A DNA stretch of 64,000 nucleotides from Psychrobacter sp. I-STPA10 (GCF_021012795.1 NZ_VFYU01000001.1:175211-239210); one strand, 5' to 3'; positions 28,174 to 37,941 are shown, counted from the stretch's first letter. Notes: a model not told the origin generated them from the letters alone. A program made the numbers and translations.

Positions 28174-28436
28174 AATCGTTCCAAATTTAAGTGAATATTA
28201 AAGTAAGTTTAATTTAAATAGTAGAAAAATAGTAGGGATAATCAAAGCATAAATAGTTATTGCAGTAATTTTTGGCAGGTTTAAGGCAGTTTGACAGATT
28301 AATAGCGAGGCTAATTGATAAGTAAACTTCAATAATATGAATGAAATCAGTTTAAGAAGTCACACAACAGGTGTCAAAGTCTCACTTTTCGGTATAATGT
28401 AAGCATAACTTTTGCAAATAAACTCAAGAGAATCCC

Positions 28437-29669
28437 ATGTCCGTCTATACCCAACTAACCACCGAACAATTCAGCAATTTTTGTCAACAATTTGGTGTAG
28501 CGTTTGCCAAAGCCATTCCCATCACCCAAGGTATTAAAAATTCTAACTGGTTTATCCAAACCACTGAGGATAAAGAGGGTGACTATTCTTACGTTTTTAC
28601 CTTATTTGAAGAGCGTAAACCGCACGAAATCGAAAAAATGGCGGTAATTTTAAACCAATTAAAAGGACAACTACCTGTTGCCTCACCACTTGCTAAAGTC
28701 AATAATCCCAAAGAGTTTGTCGCTTATTTTGATAACAAAGCCATCACCCTTGTACCAAAACTATCAGGCACACACCCAAAAGTTGCTACCATTGATATGT
28801 GTGAGCAGATGGGCGAGGCATTGGCGGTGTTACACCAGACGCTCAGCACGCTAACCCCTGCCGAAAATTATGGCGTAGAGCTGTATCCGTGGCATTTGGT
28901 GCGTGACCGCGAAACCCAATATATGCCTGCTGATGAGGCAAGGCTTATGCACGATATTTGGTCGGCTTATGAGGCGTTGCCGTTGGCGAGTTTGCCCAAA
29001 GGTTTGTGCCATTTGGATATGTTTGCCGATAATACTTTATGGGATTTTCATAGTACACCAGACACACCAAAACTGACGGGATTGCTTGATTTTACTGAGG
29101 TTAGCGTTGAGCATTATGTGATGGATATTGCCATTACCATCAATGATTTTTGTACCACATGGGGCAATGCTGAGCATGGTGAAAAGGTTGAATTTGATGA
29201 GGCAAAAAAACACGCCTTTTTGCGGGGTTATCAACGCCAACGCCCACTGACCCCCGCAGAGAGCAAAGCCTTGCCAATTATGCTGGCTCAAGCGTCAGTG
29301 ATTTTTTGGTTATTACGCCTAAACGTGATTTATTACAATCGTCAACAAGGTCGCACTGGCGATAATATCATGGTCAAAAATCCTGATTTGATGAAGCGTC
29401 TAGCGTCTTATCATTGGGAACAAGTGGAAAAGTCGCAGGCAAAAATTCAATATGTTTATTTATTAGAGCATCTGCCTGATAGAGATACTGATAAAGAAAA
29501 TATGCAAAGATTAAAAACAATTGGTATTTTTGATAGTGAACAGCAAGCAAAAATGGCAATAGAGCAATTAAAAACTCAAACAGGATTTAAAGATTATCCT
29601 AATGATTTTATTATTGTTAAATATGCGATGAATGAGCTAGATTGGTCAGAAGGATTTGGCGGTAATTAA
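28437..29669 (+). CDS. thrB: homoserine kinase (aminoglycoside-phosphotransferase fold) with extra C-terminal domain
   Basis: Phosphorylates homoserine in threonine synthesis. The first ~325 residues are ThrB of the APH type: YTQLTTEQFSNFCQQF, GIKNSNWFIQT, the catalytic loop LCHLDMFADNTLWDF near residue 190, then LLDFTEVSVEHYVMDIAI and ending VKNPDLMKRLASYHW. Typical ThrB stops there. Here a further ~75 residues follow, with the pattern VYLLEHLPDRDT...LKTIGIFDSEQQAKMAIEQLK...GFKDYPNDFIIVKY...DWSEGF, matching small stand-alone DUF7336-like proteins. First gene of a likely operon with three downstream genes. Confidence 0.9.
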   Translation: MSVYTQLTTEQFSNFCQQFGVAFAKAIPITQGIKNSNWFIQTTEDKEGDYSYVFTLFEERKPHEIEKMAVILNQLKGQLPVASPLAKVNNPKEFVAYFDNKAITLVPKLSGTHPKVATIDMCEQMGEALAVLHQTLSTLTPAENYGVELYPWHLVRDRETQYMPADEARLMHDIWSAYEALPLASLPKGLCHLDMFADNTLWDFHSTPDTPKLTGLLDFTEVSVEHYVMDIAITINDFCTTWGNAEHGEKVEFDEAKKHAFLRGYQRQRPLTPAESKALPIMLAQASVIFWLLRLNVIYYNRQQGRTGDNIMVKNPDLMKRLASYHWEQVEKSQAKIQYVYLLEHLPDRDTDKENMQRLKTIGIFDSEQQAKMAIEQLKTQTGFKDYPNDFIIVKYAMNELDWSEGFGGN

Positions 29670-29691
29670 ATTTATTTTTTAAGGAAAAAAT

Positions 29692-29961
29692 ATGAGCGAT
29701 AAAGTAGATAACTGGCAAAAACTGGCACAATATGACACCAATATTCAAGGTGAATTACATGCCAATTTATTAAAAAATAATGGCATTCATGTGTCTATGC
29801 AGGCATTAAGTGCTATCCCTGGTATGAACTCTGGAGCAGTGCTTTGGGTACAGCAAGAGGAATTTGCCCAAGCTAAGCGTATTTTGGATAGCATTGCTGA
29901 TGGGGTTGATGATGATTTTGAAAGTGACTTTGGAAATAATAGTAATAATGGTGATGAATAA
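29692..29961 (+). CDS. DUF2007 family protein
   Basis: 89 residues. The pattern WQKLAQYDTNIQGELHANLLKNNGIHVSM...LWVQQEEFAQAKRILDSI is the DUF2007 (putative signal-transducing, PII-like fold) family. The C-terminus is acidic and Asn-rich. AAGGAAAAAAT before the ATG serves as ribosome binding site. Its stop TAA directly touches the ATG of the next gene, indicating translational coupling. Confidence 0.8.
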   Translation: MSDKVDNWQKLAQYDTNIQGELHANLLKNNGIHVSMQALSAIPGMNSGAVLWVQQEEFAQAKRILDSIADGVDDDFESDFGNNSNNGDE

Positions 29962-30858
29962 ATGTGCCAGCTTTTAGGAATGAACGCCAATACCCCAACC
30001 GATATTGGCTTTAGTTTTGCAGGATTTCGCAAGCGTGGTGGACTAACAGACCATCATGAGGATGGCTTTGGCATTGCTTTTTTTGAGCCTGCCGACTGTA
30101 GCAGTATGCAAACCAAAACAGGGTTGCGACTGTTTCATGATAATCAGCCCAGCAGTCAGTCGCCTGTTGCTGATTTGATTAACAATTATCCCATCAAAGC
30201 TACCAATGTCATCGCTCATATTCGTAAAGCCACCCAAGGCAAAAACTGTCTGGCAAATACCCACCCTTTTGTGCGTGAAGTCTGGGGTGAGGAATGGGTA
30301 TTTGCCCATAATGGTCAGATGAATAGCAACTTTGTGCGTCGTTGTGAGCGTTTGCAAAACAATGGCAATGCTGAATATTGCCAACCTGTCGGCAATACCG
30401 ATTCGGAAATGGCGTTTTGTTATTTGATTAATCGGCTTAAATCCACCTTTAAAAAACGCCCTGATGAGGCAACTTTATTTGCTTTTTTGACTGCTCAATG
30501 TCGTTATTTGTCTGCTAATGGTTTGTTTAATTGTTTGCTATCCAATGGCGATTGGCAATTGGCTTATGCAGGCAGTTTGCTGTTTTATCTGACCCGCCAA
30601 GCTCCCTTTGGTGAGGCACGTTTGGCTGATGAGGACATGGCAATTAATTTTAAAGACATTACGGGTGATAATGATAAAACCACTATTTTAGTCACTATTC
30701 CACTGACAGAAAATGAGGATTGGCAACAGCTTGCGGTTAATGAATGTGTGATTTTTCGAGATGGGCAAGTATTGCATCGAGATACGCCAAGTTTGCGTAA
30801 ATATCTAACCGTTGAGGAAGGTATTGCTATTGCCAGAGAAGTTGGGGCGAGTGTGTGA
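29962..30858 (+). CDS. class II glutamine amidotransferase (YafJ-like)
   Basis: N-terminal nucleophile amidotransferase. Met1 is followed by Cys2 (MCQLLGMNA), the catalytic cysteine after Met removal. Further conserved patterns are GGLTDHHEDGFGIAFFE, VIAHIRKATQG, THPFVREVWGEEWVFAHNGQM and NTDSEMAFCYLINRL. 298 residues; the synthase domain is absent, as in YafJ. Substrate unknown. Starts with zero spacing from the DUF2007 gene. Confidence 0.9.
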   Translation: MCQLLGMNANTPTDIGFSFAGFRKRGGLTDHHEDGFGIAFFEPADCSSMQTKTGLRLFHDNQPSSQSPVADLINNYPIKATNVIAHIRKATQGKNCLANTHPFVREVWGEEWVFAHNGQMNSNFVRRCERLQNNGNAEYCQPVGNTDSEMAFCYLINRLKSTFKKRPDEATLFAFLTAQCRYLSANGLFNCLLSNGDWQLAYAGSLLFYLTRQAPFGEARLADEDMAINFKDITGDNDKTTILVTIPLTENEDWQQLAVNECVIFRDGQVLHRDTPSLRKYLTVEEGIAIAREVGASV

Positions 30859-30864
30859 TTGATT

Positions 30865-32157
30865 ATGACTGATGATAAATTTTCACATTTATTCAATGAA
30901 CTAAAAAAAATTGATGAGCAGGCTAAAAGAAAAGAGATAGATAATAAATATAATTTTAATATTTTTACTATTCTTAGAAAAATTGATGATGAGGTGGGCT
31001 TACACTCTTGTTTTTTGGCTGAGTTACTAAATCCAAAAAATAGCCAAATGCCTATATTTCAGCAGATGTTTATTGATAAAATTTTAAATCCTACTATTAA
31101 AGCACAGGAATGGGACAGGAAAATATTAGACTCTGGTGTTCTTTATAAGTGTCAGACAGAGCGATATATTAAAGGCTTTGGTAGGATAGATATTGTTTTA
31201 GAAACACCTGTCGGGGTGAACCCTAAAAAAATTATTGTAATAGAAAATAAAATCCATGCAAGTGACCAAAAAAAGCAATTACAAAGATATTTTGAAGCTT
31301 GTCGTTATCTTGGATATTCTGATGAAAATATTTATATCATATATCTAAACAAAAATGGTGAAAAAGTTTCTAATTATGGTCAAGGGAATTTAAAGCACAA
31401 TCAGTTTGGACACATTACTTATCATCAGGACATTATTCATTGGTTAGACCTCTGTATTCAAGAAGGTAATAAATATCCTCATATTGAACAGATATTAATA
31501 CAATATAAAAGGTTGGTTCAAGAGTTAACTGGTGATACAAGGAGTGCCAAAATGAAAAAAGAGCATGTTAAATTATTGTACCAAGATGATAATTTTAGAT
31601 TGGCTCATCAGTTAAGCCAGTCATTGGAAGAGTTTCAAATAGATTTACAAAAACATATTTGGTCAGAGATGATAAATGTATTTAAGGAAAAAGGTTATGA
31701 TTTTATATTTTGTGATAAAAATTTAAAAGAATGTTGTAAAAATAATAAAGTAGATAAATATTATAAAAAAGGTGATGAGAATAGATTTTATGGTATAAGA
31801 TATTTTATTGGAGAATATAAAGGGTACAATATATATTGTTTTATACAAATTAATCATAATATATATTATGGAATAACAGTGCCAAAGAACAACAATCGTA
31901 TCCCATATACAAATGAGTTACAGCACTTAGCTAATAAGATTAAAGAACTAAATTTTGCATTTCGTTTTATGGATTCTGGAAACTACTTAGGAGGCAATAT
32001 CTTACCAAGTGAACCTGTAAATTTTAGGAGGTCTGCTATTGTTTATAAAGTAGTTAATGAAACTGCTAGAATAGCATGGGTACAACAAACAACTGATGAA
32101 ATTATAAATTTTATTGAGCAAGTAAAATCCTTAATTTTAATTGATGAAGCTATGTAG
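30865..32157 (+). CDS. PD-(D/E)XK nuclease superfamily protein
   Basis: 430 residues from ATG 30865, six bases after the amidotransferase stop. The N-terminus FTILRKIDDEVGLHSCFLAELLNP is typical of the PDDEXK_4 family. The nuclease core is visible as RIDIVLE (Asp near residue 108) and IIVIENKIHASDQKKQLQRY (E127-x-K129), giving D-x(18)-E-x-K. The C-terminal half is unique and Lys/Asn/Tyr-rich. The gene is clearly more AT-rich than its neighbours, suggesting recent acquisition. Family members often act in defence or restriction, but no partner methylase is present. Confidence 0.82.
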   Translation: MTDDKFSHLFNELKKIDEQAKRKEIDNKYNFNIFTILRKIDDEVGLHSCFLAELLNPKNSQMPIFQQMFIDKILNPTIKAQEWDRKILDSGVLYKCQTERYIKGFGRIDIVLETPVGVNPKKIIVIENKIHASDQKKQLQRYFEACRYLGYSDENIYIIYLNKNGEKVSNYGQGNLKHNQFGHITYHQDIIHWLDLCIQEGNKYPHIEQILIQYKRLVQELTGDTRSAKMKKEHVKLLYQDDNFRLAHQLSQSLEEFQIDLQKHIWSEMINVFKEKGYDFIFCDKNLKECCKNNKVDKYYKKGDENRFYGIRYFIGEYKGYNIYCFIQINHNIYYGITVPKNNNRIPYTNELQHLANKIKELNFAFRFMDSGNYLGGNILPSEPVNFRRSAIVYKVVNETARIAWVQQTTDEIINFIEQVKSLILIDEAM

Positions 32158-32158
32158 C

Positions 32159-32746
32159 TTACAAAAACCGCCCACAACATCTTTTAAACTTCTCCCCTGA
32201 GCCACAAATACAAGGTTGTTTTTGGCTGATTGCTTTTCCACTAATTACCATATCTACAGTTGGGTCAATAAAAAACCATTTTTCTAGGGTTTTTTCTTTA
32301 GCATTCTTAGCAGACTCATCACTACTTTTTACCTTTATTTTTACAAAGGCAGATAGCTCATGATGACATTGTAATCCTTCAGCCGTTGTAAAATACGCCT
32401 TAAACTCAACCTGTGCATGGCGTTTGCCAATTTGGGGATTATGACTAATGATTTCTAACCCTGACCAATTTGTTTCTTGTGCCCAAGTTTTGATTGCCAA
32501 TATATCCAATAATGGCTGTTGGCTTGGTAATGTGGTCGCTACGATATAATCAATATTTTGCAAGACAAAGGCACTATAACGAGAACGCATTAACTGTTCA
32601 GCAGTTTGGGCAAACTGTTGTCCCGTTTGTAATGATTGGTGTAAAGGCTGGCAACAATTTGCATAGCTTGGCTGACTATTATTTTGAGTGAGTGGGACTG
32701 TGTTTGTTAAGATTTGACAGGGGCAAGAATGATTTAAAGTTACCAT
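32159..32746 (-). CDS. ychJ: YchJ family protein with SEC-C-type zinc motifs
   Basis: 195 residues. N-terminal CPC...YANCCQPLH and C-terminal PCICGSGEKFKRCCG are the two SEC-C-like cysteine clusters. The central domain carries AEQLMRSRYSAFVLQNIDYIVATT and VEFKAYF, the UPF0225 (NTF2-like) signature. Function undefined. It is convergent with the nuclease gene, their stops lying two bases apart, with no visible terminator between them. Confidence 0.92.
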   Translation of the reverse strand: MVTLNHSCPCQILTNTVPLTQNNSQPSYANCCQPLHQSLQTGQQFAQTAEQLMRSRYSAFVLQNIDYIVATTLPSQQPLLDILAIKTWAQETNWSGLEIISHNPQIGKRHAQVEFKAYFTTAEGLQCHHELSAFVKIKVKSSDESAKNAKEKTLEKWFFIDPTVDMVISGKAISQKQPCICGSGEKFKRCCGRFL

Positions 32747-32767
32747 GATATGAATGTTAAAACAGTC

Positions 32768-33511
32768 CTATTTATCTAAAATAGATGCTGATGAATTTAA
32801 CATATCAGCGGTGAATTTACTTGGGAATACGCCACCTTTTAATAACTCCCACGTAGCGGGATCTGTTAATTTTTCCCAAAAAGGGATAAATGGTGGTGCA
32901 ATAAATATAGCAGCAGCAATAATCATATATAGTGCTATATAATAAAAACGCTGCTTGTGTTGATAAAGCTTCATTGCTGTGCCTGAGGAGCGTTTTAAAC
33001 GCCGATTTAATAAATCCACACTATAAGCTTCATCTAAACCTAAATGTACCATTGCGCCAATAAATAAAAATAATCCATAAAGCCAACTGAGCATCACTGG
33101 TGTGTCAAATAGATAAGCATTAACACAAACTAAGCCCAGTGCTAAGGCTGCCATATAGGGAATGGAGTGAATAATCCCACGATGAACTGTCATCTTGGTA
33201 AATAGGGTAAACATTCCATAGCGCATCACGCCATAGGCTGCTAACCATAGGACAAGCAGTGATAGTAAGGATAGATGAGTACGCCAGTGAATGACAAGTG
33301 CAAACGCGACAATAAGGGAGGCGGCATCAAAGCCAAGCCTAATGGGAGTGGAGTGGTCTGAGTCGATATCTGGCAATAGTCCACCTATGGTGCCGATAGC
33401 AACACAAACTAAAAATTGGTGCCCATTGATCAATCCTGCTTTATAGCTGACCAACCCCAAAATACCGCTGACAGCAAAAGCACCATTGAGATGTGTTTTA
33501 AAATTTGCCAT
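32768..33511 (-). CDS. membrane-bound metal-dependent hydrolase (YdjM-type)
   Basis: 247 residues with several hydrophobic helices. The conserved metal-site motifs of the LexA-binding inner-membrane hydrolase family are present: NFKTHLNGAFAVSG, GGLLPDIDSDHSTPIRLG and VHRGIIHSIPYMA, with GLDEAYSVDLLNRR late in the protein. Integral inner-membrane protein; the physiological substrate is not known. It lies close to ychJ on the same strand. Confidence 0.88.
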   Translation of the reverse strand: MANFKTHLNGAFAVSGILGLVSYKAGLINGHQFLVCVAIGTIGGLLPDIDSDHSTPIRLGFDAASLIVAFALVIHWRTHLSLLSLLVLWLAAYGVMRYGMFTLFTKMTVHRGIIHSIPYMAALALGLVCVNAYLFDTPVMLSWLYGLFLFIGAMVHLGLDEAYSVDLLNRRLKRSSGTAMKLYQHKQRFYYIALYMIIAAAIFIAPPFIPFWEKLTDPATWELLKGGVFPSKFTADMLNSSASILDK

Positions 33512-33591
33512 AGTACTTATGTGTATGTCTGCGAGTATTTGGAAGTTGGAATATTAGGCGATAATCACATAATAAATAATTATAAAGTAGT

Positions 33592-33885
33592 CTAGAAACG
33601 TTTAGGGGCAATGACTTGCTCCATGTATTTGGCAAGACGAATATCATGGCTGGTAATGCCATTAACATCAAGCGTACTTAGGCGCACATGTACTTTGTTA
33701 TACAAGTTGCTCCATTCAGGATGATGCTCTAATTTTTCGGCATGAAATGCCACCTCAGTCATAAAGCTGATGGCTTCAATAAAGTCATGAAAGACAAAGG
33801 TTTTGACTATACTATTGCCTTCTTGCTCCCAACCGTTAAGCTCTTGTAGTTGCAAAGCAACTTGATCATCTGTTAAATGACTCAT
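33592..33885 (-). CDS. phhB: pterin-4a-carbinolamine dehydratase
   Basis: 97 residues with the PCD/DCoH motif [39 protein letters not shown], which includes the catalytic His pair. It recycles the pterin cofactor of aromatic hydroxylases. No phenylalanine hydroxylase gene is adjacent, so it may have a general pterin-repair role. Monocistronic. Confidence 0.92.
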   Translation of the reverse strand: MSHLTDDQVALQLQELNGWEQEGNSIVKTFVFHDFIEAISFMTEVAFHAEKLEHHPEWSNLYNKVHVRLSTLDVNGITSHDIRLAKYMEQVIAPKRF

Positions 33886-34059
33886 ATTCTTATCCTGTTT
33901 ATTGATTAAAGTAGGTTAATTGGAATTAAAATCGTAGCACAGTGTTTAGTAAATATTGCTACCATAACCAAAGCGAGCTCTATATATAATTATAGTCAAA
34001 CCTTGTTAAGTTAACTATGATATTTACTGCTGTTTGCTATATTTTTACCATTTAGTTGG

Positions 34060-34899
34060 CTATTGTCCAAACCACTTTTTTTCAATGGCTTGATAAGTAC
34101 CATCCGCTTTAATATGTTCTAATCCTAGATTCACTTTTTGGACTAAGTCATCATCACGATTTGGTGCAAATATAATGCCATAGTTTTCAGGAGTAGAGTT
34201 TGTATCAGTGTAGACCTTGAGATTCTGATCATTTAGCTCTTTAGCATAGTAAGCAAGTACAGGAGAGTCGCCTAGTGCATAAGTTGACTCACCTAGGATA
34301 ACTTGTTGAATGGATGAAAAAGGGGTTTCTACATACTCAATATTTGAGTTGTCGGTCATGATGCCTTCTAGGATTTTGGCAGAAGTACCATTGGCAATAA
34401 CCGAGACATGATAAGGTATTAATTCGCTAAGACTCGTGATGACTGGTGCATCTGCTTTGGCAATGACTGCTTTGTGAGACACAAAATAAGGATCACTAAA
34501 TTGTAGTTTTTCTTGTCGTTCTGGGGTGACAGAGATACCTGCAATTGCCATGTCATATTTATTATTTTCAATATCATATAACAGCTCTTCTCTGGGAACA
34601 ACGGCAAAGGTGATATTAAAATTTTGGTCTTTGGCAATCGCATTAATCATATCTATATCAAACCCTGTTAGCTGTAACTGATCGTCACGCATAATAAAGG
34701 GTTTGAATGTCTTGACTGTACCTACCACATAACTGGGTTTGTTATCATCAGTCGTTTCTAGCGTTTCATTACTGGTAGTTTGCTCTGAATTTTTGGTCGC
34801 TGATTGATTGCCATCGCCTGATTTGGAACAAGCAGTGAGCATCATGAGTGAGGATATAAACGCTGTTAATAGAAATCGCGGATGGGGTATAGATAGCAT
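34060..34899 (-). CDS. amino-acid ABC transporter substrate-binding lipoprotein
   Basis: 279 residues. The signal ends in lipobox LTAC (Cys24) followed by a Ser/Asn/Thr-rich linker. The body is an SBP_bac_3 solute-binding fold: VGTVKTFKPFIMRDD, LTGFDIDMINAIAKDQN, YDMAIAGISVTPERQEKLQFSDPYF and YGIIFAPNRDDDLVQKVNLGLEHI. The ligand is probably a polar amino acid. There are no permease or ATPase genes next to it, so it is an orphan binding protein. Confidence 0.9.
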   Translation of the reverse strand: MLSIPHPRFLLTAFISSLMMLTACSKSGDGNQSATKNSEQTTSNETLETTDDNKPSYVVGTVKTFKPFIMRDDQLQLTGFDIDMINAIAKDQNFNITFAVVPREELLYDIENNKYDMAIAGISVTPERQEKLQFSDPYFVSHKAVIAKADAPVITSLSELIPYHVSVIANGTSAKILEGIMTDNSNIEYVETPFSSIQQVILGESTYALGDSPVLAYYAKELNDQNLKVYTDTNSTPENYGIIFAPNRDDDLVQKVNLGLEHIKADGTYQAIEKKWFGQ

Positions 34900-35100
34900 A
34901 GAATAATCCTTACTGTAGAATGATAGATATCAAAGATAACAGACGTATGCAATCCTTAGAGTTAGTAAGGTATTATAAGGGAATCAATGAATAAACCACA
35001 ATGTTAATATATTGATAATAAAAATTTGTTGAGTAGCAAAAATTATTAAAGATTGATACTCATCAATATGATAGAAAGAAAAAATAAATACTATATTAAG

Positions 35101-35335
35101 TAGGGTCTGTTAAACATTCATCTTCATAGGAAAAATTGAGATACCTATTTTAATAAACAGTGTCTTTTAATAAACAGTATCTTAATCAAGGCAATGAACG
35201 CAGGAAGATTTTGTTAATAACAGCAGGATATTAACGCTTCATCATGCAAATTTAGCCAATTTTTACATGCAAGTAAAAAATAGCTGTATCCCTTGTAAGT
35301 ATTAACCTGACGGGGTGAAAGTTCAACAGAGCCTA
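35101..35335. mobile_element. MITE-like element, family IV (235 bp, single copy here)
   Basis: Ends TAGGGTCTGTTAAAC and GTTCAACAGAGCCTA are inverted repeats with two mismatches. It has no coding capacity and lies in the 512-bp gap between the binding-protein and GNAT genes. Inside is an imperfect direct repeat (TTTTAATAAACAGT, twice). No second copy was seen in the window, so this rests on the terminal symmetry. Confidence 0.5.
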
Positions 35336-35411
35336 ATATAATTGGTCATTAAACCAAATGTATTGTGTCAAAAAGCAAACAGTAAGTAACGTAACAATTA
35401 AACTAATACAA

Positions 35412-35696
35412 TTAAACTAATAAATCTTGATACTTAGGATGTCTTTTAATATAAGCTGCTACAAAGGAACATTGAGGTATGACCGATTTATGCGTGGCAT
35501 GCGCATAGTCCAACGCATTTTTAACCAATGCTGAGCCTATACCACGACCCTCAAGTTCTTTTGGAACAATGGTATGGTCATAAATTAAGGTATCATCACC
35601 TTGTTCTTGATAGCTGATATAGGCTGTTAGCCCATCAATTGTGGCCTCAAAGCGGCTGGCTGCATCGTTATGAGTAATTTTCAGTGATTTTTGCAT
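35412..35696 (-). CDS. small GNAT-family N-acetyltransferase (YjdJ-type)
   Basis: 94 residues of the single-domain GCN5-related type: FEATIDGLTAYISYQE, LIYDHTIVPKELEGRGIGSALVKNALDYA (acetyl-CoA pyrophosphate loop GRGIGSA) and IPQCSFVAAYIKRHPKYQDL. Substrate unknown. Alone, with AT-rich gaps on both sides. The 449-bp gap to ettA (35697-36145) contains no gene that I can support. Confidence 0.9.
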   Translation of the reverse strand: MQKSLKITHNDAASRFEATIDGLTAYISYQEQGDDTLIYDHTIVPKELEGRGIGSALVKNALDYAHATHKSVIPQCSFVAAYIKRHPKYQDLLV

Positions 35697-36145
35697 TGGT
35701 CATACCTTTGTATATGGGTTAGTTTGACAAGTGAATATGACTGATATACGAGATACTCGGTGAGTATATTGCATACTAAAAAACACTATATTGTCATTAT
35801 AGACGTGTGTTCACTTGTAAACTGGTTTGTATTTTAACTTTTATTATTGTTTAACAACTAACCTACTGTGGACTATATGTATATTAAAATAATGAGCTAA
35901 AATACAAAGTAATAAGTTTAACTTTCATTTTTGCTTACTTTAACTGATAGTGGCAGGCAAATAAAGTAAATTTTATAGGGTGATGGCAGCAAATATGCGA
36001 TAATAGCCACACAAATCTAAGTAGTTGTGTCTTAACAAGCAGTTAAGTGTGCGGCAAATAAGTTAGAATTAACCAGTAAAAGATAACAGGCAACAATTAA
36101 ACTTGTCATTTAAATTTGCAATTTGATTTATAACACGGAGTGCCA

Positions 36146-37807
36146 ATGGCTCAGTATATTTATACCATGAACAATGTGTCAAAACTTGTTCCCCCCAAGC
36201 GTGAAATCCTCAAAAATATCAATCTCTCCTTTTTTCCTGGTGCCAAAATTGGCGTATTGGGGATTAATGGTGCAGGTAAATCGACTTTACTACGTATTAT
36301 GGCAGGTGTAGATACTGATTATAGCGGTGAAGCTCGGGCACAGCCTGGTACCAAAGTGGGTTATCTGCCACAAGAGCCACAGCTTGATGATAACAAAGAT
36401 GTGCGTGGTAATGTCGAAGATGGTATGCGTGAAGCGTTAGATGCCTTAGCTCGTCTTGACCAAATTTATGCTGAATATGCTGAGCCTGATGCTGATTTTG
36501 ATAAATTGGCAGAAGAACAAGGCAAGATGGAAAATATCATTCAAGCATGGGATGCACATAATCTTAATACGCAGCTAGAAAAAGCGGCTGATGCCCTGCG
36601 TCTGCCACCTTGGGATGCTGATGTCAGTAAATTATCAGGGGGTGAAAAGCGTCGTGTCGCCTTATGTCGTCTGCTTTTATCTCGTCCTGATATGTTATTA
36701 CTCGATGAGCCAACCAACCATTTGGACGCAGAGTCAGTGGCTTGGCTAGAGCAATTCTTAAAAAATTACAGTGGCACTATTGTGGCGATTACCCATGACC
36801 GCTACTTCTTAGATAATGTTGCTGAATGGATTTTGGAGCTTGACCGTGGTCATGGCTATCCTTATGAAGGAAACTATACCGAATGGCTTGAGCAGAAAAA
36901 CAAACGTCTAGAGCAAGAGCAAAAGCAAGAAGAATCGTTTGCTAAAGCCCTAAAACAAGAGCTTGAGTGGATTCGCAAAAACCAAAAAGGTCAGCAAGCC
37001 AAGTCAAAATCTCGGGTACAACGTTTTGAAGAGCTTAACTCCAAAGAGTTCCAACAGCGTAATGAAACGGCGGAAATTTATATTCCACCTGGTCCTCGTT
37101 TGGGTAACAAAGTTATCGAAGTCAATAATATATCTAAATCATTCGATGACCGTCTGCTTTATGAAAACCTATCATTTACTGTACCACCTGCCGCCATTGT
37201 CGGTATTATCGGTCCTAATGGGGCGGGTAAAACGACCTTATTTAACATGATTACCGGCAAAGATACGCCTGATACGGGTAGTGTGGAAGTGGGTGAGAGC
37301 GTGAAGGTCGCTTATGTTGGGCAGGTGCGTGATAACTTGGACGATAACAAAACCGTTTGGGAAGAAGTGTCAGACGGTTTGGATATGATTAAAGTGGGCG
37401 ACTATGAAACGCCAAGCCGAGCGTATATCGGACGTTTTAACTTTAAGGGTCAAGACCAACAAAAACGAGTTGGTAGTCTCTCTGGTGGTGAGCGTAACCG
37501 TCTACAACTGGCAAAAACGCTGAAACAAGGCGCAAACGTATTACTACTCGATGAGCCATCAAACGACCTTGATGTTGAGACCTTGCGTGCCCTAGAGGAT
37601 GCTGTCGAAGTGTTCCCTGGTACGGTAATGGTGGTGTCGCATGACCGTTGGTTCTTAGACCGTATTGCCACTCATATCTTGGCGTTTGAGGAAGAAGGTC
37701 CTGTCTGGTTTGATGGTAACTATTCTGAGTTTGAAGCTTACCGTAAAAAGCAGTTGGGTGCGGATGCAGGCCCTAAACGTATGAAATATAAAAAGATTAG
37801 TAAGTAG
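36146..37807 (+). CDS. ettA: energy-dependent translational throttle protein EttA (ABC-F)
   Basis: Ribosome-binding ABC-F ATPase that gates entry into elongation according to energy state. Start at ATG 36146 behind ACGGAG; an in-frame GTG two codons upstream is not needed. Two ABC domains: Walker A GINGAGKST and GPNGAGKTT, signatures LSGGEKRRV and LSGGERNRL, Walker B LLLDEPTNHLDAES and LLLDEPSNDLD, with the arm and P-site linker (LEWIRKNQKGQQAKSKSRVQRFEEL) between them. 553 residues, standard. Confidence 0.98.
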   Translation: MAQYIYTMNNVSKLVPPKREILKNINLSFFPGAKIGVLGINGAGKSTLLRIMAGVDTDYSGEARAQPGTKVGYLPQEPQLDDNKDVRGNVEDGMREALDALARLDQIYAEYAEPDADFDKLAEEQGKMENIIQAWDAHNLNTQLEKAADALRLPPWDADVSKLSGGEKRRVALCRLLLSRPDMLLLDEPTNHLDAESVAWLEQFLKNYSGTIVAITHDRYFLDNVAEWILELDRGHGYPYEGNYTEWLEQKNKRLEQEQKQEESFAKALKQELEWIRKNQKGQQAKSKSRVQRFEELNSKEFQQRNETAEIYIPPGPRLGNKVIEVNNISKSFDDRLLYENLSFTVPPAAIVGIIGPNGAGKTTLFNMITGKDTPDTGSVEVGESVKVAYVGQVRDNLDDNKTVWEEVSDGLDMIKVGDYETPSRAYIGRFNFKGQDQQKRVGSLSGGERNRLQLAKTLKQGANVLLLDEPSNDLDVETLRALEDAVEVFPGTVMVVSHDRWFLDRIATHILAFEEEGPVWFDGNYSEFEAYRKKQLGADAGPKRMKYKKISK

Positions 37808-37868
37808 TTCATATATCTGATATATAAGTAGTAACTTAAGCTGATTTTTATATTGTTTGATAGAAAAT

Positions 37869-37904
37869 AAAAAGCAAGTCACTTAGATGAGTGGCTTGCT
37901 TTTT
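37869..37904. terminator. terminator after ettA
   Basis: Stem of AAAAAGCAAGTCACT with AGTGGCTTGCTTTTT (one T-G pair) and a short loop. A and T runs on both sides allow termination of ettA and of the convergent operon ending at 37942. Confidence 0.92.
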
Positions 37905-37941
37905 TATGGGTGAGTTTTAAGTGAATACATTTTAACGTTAT

